Numbered from the stretch's first letter, positions 1-10,306 are shown. The stretch: 64,000 nt of DNA from Muricea muricata (GCA_963855995.1 OY979721.1:2108001-2172000), one strand, 5' to 3'. The notes: generated from the letters alone by a model not told the origin. Program-made: numbers and translations.

Positions 1-790
1 CAACAAAAAAAAAAAAACCAAAAAAAACCAAAGAATTCAACATATCAATGCCCCATGTCCCACATACGCTTCCAGCCTTGGTTATAGACGATGAGTCTCT
101 CAAGGTTGTCCATACTGTTAAACTCCTCGGCGTGCATTTCTCTGCCGATTTGAAGTGGTCAACACACATTAATAGCATATGCTCAAAAGCAAGTAAGCGT
201 TTATTTGCCCTTCGAGTACTGAAACGGAACGGCGCGGTTCAAAAGGATCTTCGAAAGGTATACTGTAGTTTCATACGGCCTGTTCTTGAGTATGCATCCC
301 CCGTATGGCACTTTTCTCTACTTGCGTTTCTGAGTGACGAAATCGAACAAATTCAACGGCGATCAGTAAAGATTATTTGTCCCGGATTATCATACATGGA
401 TGGATTAACGGAACTTGACTTAACTGCTCTTGTCGATCGTAGGGAATTCTTGTGTAAAAGATTTTACGTGAACAACTTTGGTTCTCTAAGTAATATTTCT
501 GACTTACTACCTAAGAAGAACGTCCATTTATATGACTTTAGAAATGCCAGAAATACTCCGCTTTTTAAGACACGTACAAGTCGTTTTTATAACAGTTACC
601 TTCCCACTTTTGTACGGAAATGGGACTTGCCCTGACATAACTAATTTTAATAGTATAGTTATACATAGTCTATTAAATAGAATATAAATATTTATATTGT
701 ATACTTTAGCATATTTTAGTCATTGTAAACTTGAGTTTTTCAGTTTTGCAAACTGCTATTCAAGTGTTAATAAATTCAATTCAATTCAAA
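1..790 (+). mobile_element. 3' end of a non-LTR retrotransposon
   Basis: The stretch holds the last part of a reverse-transcriptase ORF (48-635), an AT-rich 3' UTR and a short tail of repeated TTCAA at about 773-789. Tails of short direct repeats after the UTR are typical of CR1/L2/jockey-like non-LTR elements. The 5' part lies outside the window or was lost by 5' truncation, which is common in these elements. Bases 1-35 are A-rich with interspersed C and may be the junction. Confidence 0.7.
48..635 (+). pseudogene. Reverse transcriptase C-terminal fragment (non-LTR, CR1/jockey-like)
   Basis: The 195-codon open frame encodes the thumb and connection region that follows the RT catalytic core in non-LTR elements. 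It starts with an LLGVHF block, continues with the DLKW...H segment and the Y-x-x-[FL]-I-R-P-V-L-E-Y-A-x-P-V-W motif, and then has the QIQRR helix. The catalytic YxDD motif and the endonuclease domain are absent, so the fragment cannot act alone. The ATG at 48 is probably just the first methionine in a longer ancestral frame rather than a real start. The frame has no stop or frameshift, which points to a fairly young copy. Confidence 0.75.
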
Positions 791-1300
791 ATATTATTGC
801 CACAATCTTCTCAAACTTTTTTGCCTTTCTCTTTTTGCTAATTCCGTTCCATTACGAAGATAGCCTTACGCAAGTATGTTGTGAAAACACTGACAAGTTT
901 ATGCTTGCATAGGACTTATGCGCAGAAAAGATAACTGTTAGACTGCCCCCTTTAAATTCACAAGACCGTACGCATGTTTGCTTGTTGGCTAAGCGCATAA
1001 GAACAGGCCGTAAGCTTATTTCAAAGCACTTGTCAGCTCAGATCTGGCAGGTGACGCAAGTTTATTTAGAGAGGACAATAGTTCTACCTGTAGTATATTA
1101 AGAAATCGAGCCAAGACAAATTTTATTTAAATTTAACTGTCCGAGGAATTATTACGAAGTCGATAATTTTACTAAGTTAATGTAAGGAGGACAGTGAGAG
1201 CAGGATATAATCGTTAGAGGTAACGTGGAAATATATTTACATGTTTTGTCATTGTACATATATTTTAATATAATCTATTCTATATTTTGTTTGATGTGAA
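791..1300. other. Gene-free stretch
   Basis: AT-rich sequence with no convincing ORF, repeat or RNA gene recognised. Confidence 0.4.
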
Positions 1301-1494
1301 GCCTATAGTTTCCATTTAGTCTTGAATGTCGTGAATATATCAAAGTGACCGATGTGATAGAGTACGTACGCCGATCTACACTTAATATGACTAACTTGAA
1401 TACAGCTCGCGAAAGAATTGAAAGATTAAGACTATATCACATCATTGACAATGACTTTGCTATAAGGACAGTTACGACCAAATGGAATCTAGGG
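1301..1494. repeat. MITE-like repeat, family E, copy 1
   Basis: The left end (GCCTATAGTTTCCATTTAG) and the right end (CGACCAAATGGAATCTAGGG) are imperfect inverted repeats of one another. A second copy in reverse orientation spans about 34349-35022, where it is interrupted by another element. The two share an internal block around ATATCAAAGTGACCGATGTG. The small ORF over this region is therefore not a gene. Confidence 0.65.
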
Positions 1495-1868
1495 TTAACA
1501 GATTTATGTTTAGTTCATAGTAGTACATATTTTTAAATGTGCAAAACATTATGAAGTATAGATGATAATACATTATGTACCTGGGTATTACACATTAAAA
1601 TTGAACATAAGTAAAATAATAAACGGGCTGATTTTTTTTCAGAATTGCCACATCTTGTGGTGCAGGCTACAATCATTAGATGTTGTAGTTAACAATATCG
1701 CTAGCTTAGCTACATCAAAGGTTAAATTTATTTACTTTTACTTTACTTTAATGTGTCTTGGTGTTACGCACACGGATAAAAATGATTTAATTTTTGTGGT
1801 GTTACTTTAAGCCTATTACTCTTTAAATACTTAAGGTTATCTTGATATCGAAAGAATTATCACACTCA

Positions 1869-2010
1869 ACCCAACCTGACCGATTAGCACAGCCAGCAGC
1901 ACATTGGGCTAGCATTCCAAAGGTCGTACGTTCGATTTCTGCCGTGGTGAGGCATATTTTTTAGCTTCCTGGTGTAAATATAACTCAGAGTAACGACACA
2001 AACATTTATA
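1869..2010 (+). repeat. tRNA-derived SINE-like repeat, copy 1
   Basis: A TTAGCACAGC...GGGC block resembling an A box is followed by GGTCGTACGTTCGATTTC at 1922-1939 resembling a B box. Then comes a shared body (GAGGCATATTTTTTAGCTT, then AACTCAGAGTAACGACAC). The same order recurs at 55078-55205 and in part at 22975-23045. This is consistent with a family transcribed by RNA polymerase III. Confidence 0.6.
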
Positions 2011-2288
2011 ATGGCAAATTCTTTGCAGTACCGGGAAAGAATGCCTCGTTGAAGGATTTAAAACAATGATGTAGCACAAGGAATTGAAAATATGGACAGT
2101 GTCTTAAGAGGAATTATGTTCATTGTTCTTGTCTTAGTGAACAAAACAGTTCGTAAGTGAATGATATATACTAATAATATATAAGCTCTCCTATAATTGG
2201 CAATTATTGCATGAAAAAAACCCACCCCAAAGGGCAAATTATTCAAAAGCGGATTGGCTTAACCCAGAGTTAACATAAGATCAACGCA
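2011..2288. other. Gene-free stretch
   Basis: No supported gene. The short ORFs here have no recognisable features. Confidence 0.4.
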
Positions 2289-2447
2289 GTAGCGAACAGT
2301 AGCGAAGCCAGCCCGACATTTGGTCATGCAAATGCAAATTTTTCGGTGTTTTTGACCGTATAAGGAATGAATTTCTGCATAAGAAATGAAATTTGCATAG
2401 CATGACCAAATTGCCGGGCTGGCTTCGCTACCAGTAGCTTCGCTACT
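2289..2447. repeat. Foldback (inverted-repeat) element
   Basis: AGTAGCGAACAGTAGCGAAG... and GGTCATGC on the left pair with GCATGACCAAATTGCCGGGC...CAGTAGCTTCGCTACT on the right, around a loop of about 70 bases. The structure is that of a small MITE. No target duplication was resolved. Confidence 0.6.
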
Positions 2448-2916
2448 GGATCAATGCAAAAGCAATTTTCCATTGGTGGTAGTTTCATGTTGTCATTTTT
2501 AAGCTGGTAAAAAGTTTTTATTGCGCGATTTTTATCCAATTTTCGCATATAAAATAAAAATAACTCGAAAACTATTTGAAGCAAAAAAATGTTTAAGAGT
2601 CTTCTATGCAGGTGTTTGTGCTCTTTTTGACGATGCAAGGCGTTTTCCAGGCGATTTTGCCAGATTTTGTTAACGTTTAATACAAAATTTCACATTTTTT
2701 GCTGTAATACAACTTAGTAGTAGATGATCATATATCAGCCTTTTTCTTGGATGGCAAGTTTCTTGCTTTGGAATTACTTTTAATAGCAGTGTACCTATAT
2801 GTCTTTCAAATAAACCACAAAAGTGGTGTCCCCAGATGTACGCCATGAGGTGAAGCTATGGACCACGGTCCAGAGCCTAGCACAGCAGTATTCGAGTTCG
2901 TTGGCAATTGAGTTTT
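2448..2916. other. Gene-free stretch upstream of the first MANEC gene
   Basis: The first exon (signal peptide) of the gene at 3379-5340 should lie somewhere upstream of 3379. I found no convincing short ATG exon ending in phase 1 before a GT donor. Confidence 0.35.
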
Positions 2917-3334
2917 TCAACAATAGCGACGCCATCTTGAATTTTGAACATATCGCGGTGCATTGTGGTCTATCCAGGGTAATTTAACTGTTTTAAGCCG
3001 CCATAAATAAAATATATGGGAGAGAACCGTTATTTTTATTATTGTAAATAACAGACAAATGTTCAGGGAAACTTATAGAACAAAGGAAACCCTAGGAAGA
3101 TAAATAAATCTGAATGAAATTTATTATTTAAAATCCATTACCCCATATGTGCACGCTGATGGCATAAAGTGCTTAAAATATTGATTCACATATCCCCATT
3201 GTAACTAAGAAAACATTCATCGCAATATTTTTCCTGTACGGCGTATTCCTCTAACGATAGCGGCATTTACATGGTGGTTTTTACCCTGGATAGACCACAA
3301 TGCATCACGATTCAAGATGGCGTCGCTATTGATA
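2917..3334. repeat. Foldback element just upstream of a MANEC exon
   Basis: The left arm TCAACAATAGCGACGCCATC...GTGGTCTATCCAGGGTAA is repeated in reverse complement at the right (TTACCCTGGATAGACCACAA...GCGACGCCATC). Arms are about 55-65 bp. The right end lies only about 45 bp before the exon starting at 3379. Confidence 0.75.
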
Positions 3335-3378
3335 AATAGATTAATTCGTGTAGTGTACATCCTTTCATTATTTTTCAG

Positions 3379-5340
3379 GCTCGGACCTGCAGGCATTAAA
3401 AACTGCAACAAAGGGAAATTGTCAAGATAGTTCTATAAATTACAACACAGTTTTTCAACGCGGTCATCATGCAGGAACATTTCAAAAAGAAACAGATATT
3501 AATGACATGTCGTTGTGTATTGATAAATGTTGTCAGACACAGGACTGTGACGTTGCTTTCATGTCGAGAGATAACTGTTATATAGTGGACTGCTATAACA
3601 TAGAGAGCTGTGGGACGAAACATTTGAAGAGACCAAAATACGAAACGATGTTGTCCTTCGTAGCAAGACCAAGACGAAATCGAGCTAGTAAGAATTGTTG
3701 TCCATGTAAAGGAGTCGAAGAGAATTTCGGATTCCTGACAGTGGATTCAGTACTTCTAGATTCCTGATTCTTACTAGTGGATTCATGAGTGTTTCTACTA
3801 GTCGATTCAAGATTTCTAATAGTAGATTCAAGATTTCTACTAGTGGATTCTGGATTTCTATTAGTGGATTCAAGATTTTCACTAGTGGATTCAAAATTCT
3901 ACTAATAATTAATAATTTATTAATTCATATTGCGTTTTTACATGTAATGATCAAAAGCGCATAGTAGATTAATGATTAGTAGATCTACCAAATAGCAGAT
4001 TCAAAATTTCTACCAGTGGTCTCCTCGTTCCTACCAGTGGATTATCCATTCCTACTACTGTAGTGCATTTCGGATTCCCACTAAAAATGTATGTTGTGAA
4101 TATTTGCTTATAGACTTTGATTCTTTCTCGTTAGAGTTTGCTGAAGACAAGGGAGAAACATTTGCGGAAAGTTTTGATAAAAATTCCTCACAAATGGACC
4201 ATCCTTTGATCTTGAATGCATCAAAGCAAAGAGACAGAGTATCCAATCTTCAGGTAAGACCTTTTACATAGACAAAGCACGTACACTGCACCAGCAACTC
4301 GATCTGCTTCAAGCTTAAGCCTGTCATCAGCCGTCACAGGTCAATGATAAAAAGTCATCTGAAAAGTTTGAGAGTTGTCAACAGTCTTGATGCAAGTTGA
4401 TTGTCAGATATTTTTATTCACAAGCTTGATGAAAGTTGTTAATTCAACAACTTGCAGAAAGTCTGCAAATATCAAGATGCAACAAATCTGACTTTCGGAG
4501 ACTTGATGCAAATTGACAAAATCCACAACTTGCTTCAAGTCTGTGGAGTTTATACATGTGTACCTCATGCATGATTACTCGCCCAAAACTGATCGCGTTA
4601 CAGTGTGATAAAATAAGCAATAAAATCACTTTTGTTTGAAATACAGTTAAAAGAATTAATGAAACAATAAGTTGGCAATTTTAGCAAGCGTGCCTGTAAA
4701 TATCGTTTAGATACAACAGAGATAAAAAGGTTTTTTTGGGCTTTAAAAATACTCGAATCCCAAAACGAGTAAAATGAGATGCATTTGCATAAACTCTACA
4801 TGCCAAAAATTCAATTTTGAGGAAAGGTACACTAAAAATGCAGCTATTTCTTTTTTATAACAAAATGGTTTGTGTTCAGTTCACTACCGAGAATGGTGCA
4901 CATGTCGAGTGAGGATCGACATTTTCATTTTGCCACAATCACATGTTTGCTGCTACATTTTAATAAAGTTGCGAAATTGAGAAAAATCAAAAGGCAACGT
5001 TTCTGTGATGCGTTGATCAATGTTCTTCAAATTAACAGCAATGCTAGTCAACACAACAAATTACCATAATAACATTAGACTTTCATGAGACACACTGTAT
5101 ATAGTACTGATGAGTTTTAACTCATGGCTGGTAGTAATTTAGCTTTGAAACTCTACAAAATTTATATTTCAGCAAAAATATCAAGAGAGTTTGTCCACAA
5201 GACGTTCAGAGATCATTGACATAATCTTAGCGATCGGAGCGTCACTCGTGGCTGTATCGGCGGCGATTATTGGACTTATTACCATGATGAGACGACTAAC
5301 AGACAGAAGCGAACGTTCACAATATGAAACAATTAAATGA
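3379..5340 (+). CDS. Single-pass membrane protein with one MANEC/MANSC-like domain (5' exon missing)
   Basis: Three exons join in frame: 3379-3687 (phase 1 at both ends), 4114-4253 and 5173-5340 (stop TGA). The first carries eight cysteines in MANEC/MANSC spacing; from the CIDKCC motif on, the gaps are 4, 1, 5, 10, 5 and 6, identical to both domains of the gene at 14976-20281. MANEC domains occur in the extracellular parts of HAI-1/SPINT1, LRP11 and KIAA0319-type proteins. The second exon is a Ser/Asp/Asn-rich stalk. The third has a hydrophobic helix (IILAIGASLVAVSAAIIGLI), a basic stop-transfer MMRRL, and a short tail ending QYETIK, in which YETI fits the YxxPhi endocytosis motif. The signal-peptide exon was not found. 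Intron 1 holds a 21-bp minisatellite. Extracellular binding or adhesion is inference; the ligand is unknown. Confidence 0.7.
3740..4060. repeat. 21-bp minisatellite in a MANEC gene intron
   Basis: Units of the form GATTCAAGATTTCTACTAGTG begin at 3804, 3825, 3846, 3867 and 3888, exactly 21 bp apart, with degenerate units on both sides. Because 21 is divisible by three, the array makes an artificial repetitive ORF on the minus strand. Confidence 0.8.
4330..4560. repeat. Dispersed AACTTG/CAAGTCTG repeat, family F, copy 1
   Basis: The stretch is built from alternating short motifs such as TTGATGCAAGTTGATTGTCA, ACAACTTGCAGAAAGTCTGC and CTTGCTTCAAGTCTGTGG. Related copies lie at 20520-20815, 47690-47990 and 50290-50775. 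In most of them a copy ends at a similar AAGTCTGTGGNG(T) boundary. Confidence 0.6.
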
Positions 5341-5474
5341 TAGAAACTCTTTACGTGATAAAAACGCTAGCCTGGAGTGCGATTTTCGTCATCTCTGATA
5401 AAAGCACCAGACACAACGTCGACGTTGTGTCAACGTTGGGTCGTGAGTGCAATTCGATTCGATTAAAAACGATT

Positions 5475-6040
5475 GGACAATGTTGTTTTGTCCACATTGT
5501 TCACAGATTGTCAATAATGGTGTTCAGAGGCCGGTTGTACGGAAGGCGAATAGCGCAATCCATGGGATAGTGATTTTTCCAACTGCCGTAAAAAGGCATA
5601 AAAAGCAATGACACCAGGGATATTGAACCTGCAACAGACAAAAATTAACTCGAAAATACTGAACTCTAATAACACATTTTACCATTTACTGAACATGCAC
5701 ATGTTTTAGAAAGTTCTGGGGTCGGTTGTACGAAAGCTATCCACCGGATAGTGACTTTCTAAACATTTTCAGTAACTTGTAAAAGTTATATTAAAGTTCG
5801 TCATTTTCAAGTTAAAGTTCCTTTATTTCTCTTGCGATGTCAATATTCTTAGTTTCACTGCTTTTCATGCTCTTTTGAAGCAATTGAAAAAATTCACTAT
5901 CCGGTGGATAGCATGCACTATCTATCTTTCGTACAACCGACCCCGGGTGGATCGCGCTATTCACCATACAACCGATCCAAGCATTGTTACACCTGATTCA
6001 GGCTCAACAATATTATTGACAGCTACAGGTACGAACATCG
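5475..6040. repeat. Three-layer nested foldback elements
   Basis: A family B element (left half about 5475-5528, right half 5979-6040) is split by a family C element with ends GGCCGGTTGTACGG and CATACAACCGATCC (about 5529-5978). That element is itself split by another family C copy at about 5717-5944, whose ends are GGGGTCGGTTGTACGAAAGC and CTTTCGTACAACCGACCCC. The uninterrupted family B copy at 27642-27876 reads straight across the outer break, which supports the nesting. Confidence 0.75.
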
Positions 6041-6089
6041 TGGGCAGCAATTAAACATTATTAAACAAGTGATAATTTTTTTGCTATGT

Positions 6090-6095
6090 AATAAA
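6090..6095 (+). terminator. AATAAA polyadenylation signal, candidate for the MANEC gene
   Basis: This AATAAA lies about 750 bp after the TGA at 5338-5340, beyond the nested foldback elements. It is the first clear plus-strand signal I noticed and is only a candidate. Confidence 0.35.
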
Positions 6096-6123
6096 ATGCT
6101 TTACTACATTAAATCATATAAAA

Positions 6124-6141
6124 TTTATTTATTTATTTATT
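6124..6141 (-). terminator. Overlapping minus-strand AATAAA signals, candidate for the GPCR
   Basis: The plus strand reads TTTATT four times at 4-bp steps (6124, 6128, 6132, 6136), giving overlapping AATAAA on the minus strand. It lies about 550 bp after the GPCR stop and about 30 bp from the opposing signal at 6090. Confidence 0.35.
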
Positions 6142-6688
6142 AAAATTCAATACATATAATTCCATATTTACATGATATCAAATTAAATGTATTAGGGCAG
6201 ACCATAAACAGAACTCAAGATTCCCTCAAGAATGGTTTCCCAATTACAAAACAGAACATAAATAACACAACAGAACATCGATAATAGAAATATATATCTA
6301 GATTATATATTTTTACAACAATTTTTAAACTTTATAAATAAAAAATAGAAAATAGAATAGTTAGATAGACTGCATGTACATAACCCGTAACAGCACAATA
6401 ACATGCTTAACATCGAGGGAAAACAGAGAATTCAAAGATGGAGGCTATTTTTCTGGTTAAGTCAAATCGTAAATAATTTTAATACACCACTCGGAAATTC
6501 AGCTTCTTATCCAAATTGTATTGCTAAAGGACTATTAGTTTTTAAAATCAGTGTTAAAATTTGAAGTAAAAATATTCCAGCTCACTCCTAATGCAAAACG
6601 ACGACCATTCATAAACAAGTCTTTCAATTTGCCTCTTCTTGACTCTATTCTCTCACTCCAGATATATATCGAGTTCATCTCTCTGACG

Positions 6689-7765
6689 TCATGACGGCGA
6701 GACACGACTTGTCTTTTTCGGTACCAGGCTACTCATCAAGCGACTCTGTCGCCCTCTTGTGGTGACCAATTCTTGAGTTCCAGCGACAGAAAACGCTTCG
6801 GGTAATGGAAGAACTTGATTATTCAAGAATTTCCTGTATATATTTCTGAAAGCAAACCGGAAATTCCGGTTAAACAGGGCATAAAGAATCGGATTCATCG
6901 CGCTGTTCGTTATCGCTAGGACTGTTGTCCCGGTATACACAGCTTCCGGGGGTTGAAATCTCCGTTCGGATAGAATCATCTTCAGCAATCTGTAGATCAT
7001 AAATGGTGCCCAGCATCCCAGAAAACAAAATAGCACTATAAGGAGGAGCTTGACTACTTTCTTTCGCGCCTTTTGAGCGGCTTCCTGATTCTCGGAAGTT
7101 TGGTTTCCTGGAATTTTACGCTTCCACAAAACTCGAGCAATTTTGTAGTAGAAAAACGCGATGAAAGAAAATACCAGAACAAAGACCAACGCTTTTATCA
7201 TCTCGAATCTTTTTGTCCGCTCAGACCCACGCCACACCTGCAGACAAACATCAGCTGGCCGCGTAATGGAACTGGTATCGGGTCTTATCACGACCGAGGG
7301 AACGGACAGCATTATGGATAGAAGCCACGTGATCACTAAGAATACATTGACTTTTTGGAAAGTCATCCATTGTTTCTGAGCATGCGCTATAGCGAGGTAG
7401 CGGTCCAAGCTGATCGCCAGAAGTGCAAACGAAGACCCACTGAGGGAGAGGTGGATGCAAAAGTTCGAGAAATAGCACATGTTCTCGCCTAACGTCCAGT
7501 CAGGGTAGGTCACCATGTGATTCAATACCAGGGGACAGCATATCGTGGTCACGATTAAATCAGCACAGGCCAAATTTCCTATAAAAACATTTGTGACTGT
7601 TTTCATCGATGGTACTTGGGTCACAGCTAGGATGACGAGGACATTTCCGGTCACTCCGGTAAATATGATGACGATATAGATTATATCGAAAAAGATCCTC
7701 ATTTCCTCGGATATCCATTGGAAATGCGTTGTGGTAATATTCGTGTCTTGCGTTAGGTTATACAT
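6689..7765 (-). CDS. Class A (rhodopsin-like) GPCR, neuropeptide-receptor type, intronless
   Basis: The 358-residue single-exon frame has all class A landmarks. They are the GNVLV motif of TM1 (Asn41), LACADL with Asp69 in TM2, Cys97 and Cys174 as the expected extracellular disulfide, LDRYLAI (Asp121-Arg122-Tyr123) after TM3, Trp147 in TM4, the CWAPF motif of TM6 (251-255), and NPILY of TM7 (291-295) followed by the helix 8 FRNIYRKF. The N-terminus is short, with candidate N-glycosylation sites at Asn3 and Asn9, and there is no signal peptide. Spacing and the DRYLAI and NPILYALF blocks resemble peptide receptors (galanin, allatostatin or RFamide-like) rather than amine receptors; the usual amine-binding Asp in TM3 is not evident. 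The ligand cannot be named. The gene converges on the MANEC gene at 3379-5340. Confidence 0.88.
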   Translation of the reverse strand: MYNLTQDTNITTTHFQWISEEMRIFFDIIYIVIIFTGVTGNVLVILAVTQVPSMKTVTNVFIGNLACADLIVTTICCPLVLNHMVTYPDWTLGENMCYFSNFCIHLSLSGSSFALLAISLDRYLAIAHAQKQWMTFQKVNVFLVITWLLSIMLSVPSVVIRPDTSSITRPADVCLQVWRGSERTKRFEMIKALVFVLVFSFIAFFYYKIARVLWKRKIPGNQTSENQEAAQKARKKVVKLLLIVLFCFLGCWAPFMIYRLLKMILSERRFQPPEAVYTGTTVLAITNSAMNPILYALFNRNFRFAFRNIYRKFLNNQVLPLPEAFSVAGTQELVTTRGRQSRLMSSLVPKKTSRVSPS

Positions 7766-7849
7766 GGCGTGTCTTTTCAGAGCTGGTTGATGTTGAATTC
7801 ATTCTATTGAGAAAGAAATAAGTTATTAATTATGTTTAATTTTAAGGTC

Positions 7850-8275
7850 CAGACCTAGTGTATGTTACTTCAGGAGGAGACCAAAACTTAACTATCTTTA
7901 TTTATACTGGATAGCTCTATCAATTCTAAACTGTTCTTCCTAGAGGTTCAGTAAGGATCATCTCTTATTGATCCAGTGTTACTACAGGAGGAAACCTAAA
8001 CTAAACTAACTTTATTTATGCTGGATAGCTCTATCAGTTCTAAACTGTTCTTCCTAGAGGTCCAGTAAGGATCATTTCTTATCGATCCAATGTTACTATA
8101 GAAGAAAACCTAAACTGAACTAACTTTACTTTTACTGGATAGCTCTATCAGTTCTAAACTGTTCTTCCTAGAGGTCCAATAAGGTTCATCTCTTATTGAT
8201 CCACTGTCACTACAGAAGGAAACCTAAACTAAACTAACTTTATTTGCACTGAACAGCTATGTCAGTTCTAGACTG
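7850..8275 (+). repeat. 114-bp tandem repeat array, locus 1
   Basis: About four units repeat with a strict 114-bp period; the GGATAGCTCTAT block starts at 7909, 8023 and 8137 and in a diverged form at 8251. Each unit has a near-palindrome GGATCATCTCTTATTGATCC and the phrase CTAAACTAACTTTATTTA. The same repeat occurs at 43202-43515 (reverse) and 56490-56745. Confidence 0.85.
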
Positions 8276-9235
8276 TTAGTCAGTGCAAGTAACAATCATT
8301 TCAAGTACCAAAATAAGAAACTGTTTAAATTCCATTTCGGGACGCATACCAAAATTGACAAGTTGTTTGAAAACAGAAGAATTGCTTGGTTGTTAAATAG
8401 CGATAACAACAAAACAATATAGGAGCCTTCGATATATCTTTTAGCAATCAATTTATATCTTTGTATTTACATCAAATTTCGTTCTTGTTAAACTGACTCC
8501 ACAACAAAGATCGCACTTAAACAATGTCGAAACAATCGACTCGTTACTATTATGAAATACTATATACTTCATGCTCTATTTTCTTCTATGTCTGTAACAA
8601 ATCCGTTATGTCATTGAAATTAGCGCATGTTTTCATCCTTATCGTCTGACGGGCATAAAGTTCACGCAACTGCTTGGTATATCGTCGTTGATTTCCCGGT
8701 ACAATATCCCAGCAATGATCAACACTGGCTTATTAGCACAGTAAAGTCTCCGGATAATGAAAAGTCTGCACAAATATTCATTTTCAAACACAGCTATGCA
8801 AGCATACAATACGCCTGTTGTTATTCATCATTCATTCTCAAACACAGCTGCATAAACTGTAAACCCATAACCATATGGATTTGCCGAATTGAATGGTATG
8901 GACGTTTCAAGAATCCATGGATTCGCCAGACATTTTCCATAGTTTGGAAACATGCAATCATTATGCAATATTAAAATCCATTCTACTTCGAATAAAGGTT
9001 CATACAGTTTCCATTGCTAAGGAGATTCAAATTAGTTTCTAACGTTTTATGGTATCCAGATTCCTATACTAGCGTCATTGTCCCCCATTTCTCTTGATTG
9101 ATCGTTTGAGATGTAAAGACTCACGACCCTTCATCACTATCAATTACGATTTCATATTTTGCGTGCCAAATTCACTCGCACACACTGTCCACCAGGAGTT
9201 ATGAGAAAATGTCCGACAAATACGACAGTGTAAGA
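8276..9235. other. Gene-free stretch
   Basis: A 115-codon ORF at 8627-8974 has no recognisable domain and contains a short internal duplication (TTCAAACACAGCT / CTCAAACACAGCT). I do not call it a gene. Confidence 0.4.
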
Positions 9236-9239
9236 CAGG

Positions 9240-9395
9240 CAAACGACCTCAGACGAAGCCTTTAAAGTTAAAAAGGAGCTTTAACTCGAAAACGTTGAAC
9301 TTGAATATCGGTTTACCAGTTTCTGAACATGTTTGGAACGTTTTAGAAAATAGCGTCCGATAGATAGCTCTATTCCCCTTTCATACAACCGACCC
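9240..9395. repeat. Family C foldback element, partial copy
   Basis: The sequence AACTCGAAAACGTTGAACTTGAATAT...ACCAGTTTCTGAACATG...TCATACAACCGACCCC matches the right part of the family C elements at 5529-5978 and 13447-13680. The left terminal repeat is missing. Confidence 0.65.
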
Positions 9396-9651
9396 CTATA
9401 CGTGTTTTAATTATAGTTATTGGTAAACAAGAGCGCTTAAATCACTTTTAAAAAATTTGTGTATTTAAATCGCGAATTAAAAACTGTATTTTACAATTGT
9501 AGTGGATGGAGCGGCATCAACCTTTACTAAATTCCCATCAATTAATTTAAACCGCTTTTAAATTAGAATTTCTGCTGGTTTTTTTTTTATTGCAAGCAAC
9601 ACCGTGCATTAAAATTGCTCCTTTCAAAATATATAAAAGATAAATAGAGGA

Positions 9652-9756
9652 TATTACACGGCCGTGCGAAGATATGAATTTTATCTTCAAGTGGTGAAAA
9701 CAAATATTTTTTACCACGAGAAGATAAAATTCATGTCTTCAAACCGCTGTGTAATG
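9652..9756. repeat. Hairpin-forming inverted repeat
   Basis: Arms ATTACACGGCCGTGCGAAGA...GAATTTTATCTTCAAGTGGT and ACCACGAGAAGATAAAATTC...ACCGCTGTGTAAT pair around a central loop of about 15 A/T-rich bases. Confidence 0.7.
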
Positions 9757-9840
9757 TTCTGTTTATTATATAGTCGTATTTTAAAGACCTAAGTCAGTAT
9801 TTTTAATTTCCGTCGTTTCTAAAAACAACGTCAAAACAAA

Positions 9841-10306
9841 CGTTGACTTCATGCTGTCGACGTAGCAAATTTCGATTCCGTAGACGGTCGGACACCTCCG
9901 AGATGGTCGAGCACCTCATTGATCTCGTTTCCAAGCCTGAGCATCTGATGAAACTTAGATTTTGCTTCTTAAAATCTTAAATAATTGTAAATAATCCCTG
10001 ACCCCCACCTTAAACCTAATCATAACCCAAATCGTAAAAATTTGAAGTAGAAAAAAAGTTTGACGCATTTAAAAAAAATTGTGCTGCAGCCGGGATTCGA
10101 ACCCCCGCCTGTCCTACTAGGAATCATACGCCAAGACGACTGAGCTAACAACGAGCTTGCTGGAAACCGTCGAAACAATTTGTATTTATAATACAACTTT
10201 GTCTAAATGAGCCAGAGCAGTCTGCGAACGAGATCAATGAGGTGCTCGACCATCTCGAAGGTGTCCGACCGTCTACGGAATCGAACTAAGCGTCGACGGT
10301 ATCAAC
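9841..10306. mobile_element. Foldback element with a tRNA-like sequence inside
   Basis: The arms 9871-9929 and 10227-10285 are 59 bp each and differ at about one position (TTCGATTCCGTAGACGGTCG... against ...CGACCGTCTACGGAATCGAA). A weaker inverted match extends outward to the GTCGACG motifs. The spacer of about 300 bp contains a minus-strand tRNA-like unit. Near-identity of the arms implies recent insertion or ongoing gene conversion. Confidence 0.75.
10082..10156 (-). repeat. tRNA-like sequence (SINE head or decayed tRNA)
   Basis: On the minus strand a perfect B box GGGTTCGAATCCC (10092-10104) follows a TTAGCTCAGTCGTCTTGG A box (10131-10148) at tRNA-like spacing. The acceptor arm does not pair convincingly, because the 3' bases after the T arm do not match the 5' end. 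I therefore call it tRNA-derived rather than a working tRNA gene. It could still serve as a polymerase III promoter. Confidence 0.6.

Noticed and set aside
3685..3894. Minus-strand ORF of Asn-Pro-Leu-Val repeats
   Set aside because: It is a translation of the 21-bp intronic minisatellite, whose length is a multiple of three.
8627..8974. 115-codon ORF
   Set aside because: No domain, odd composition with an internal duplication, and no splice or start context that sets it apart from noise.
10082..10156. Functional tRNA gene on the minus strand
   Set aside because: The A and B boxes fit but the acceptor stem does not pair and the D stem is poor, so it is annotated as tRNA-derived.
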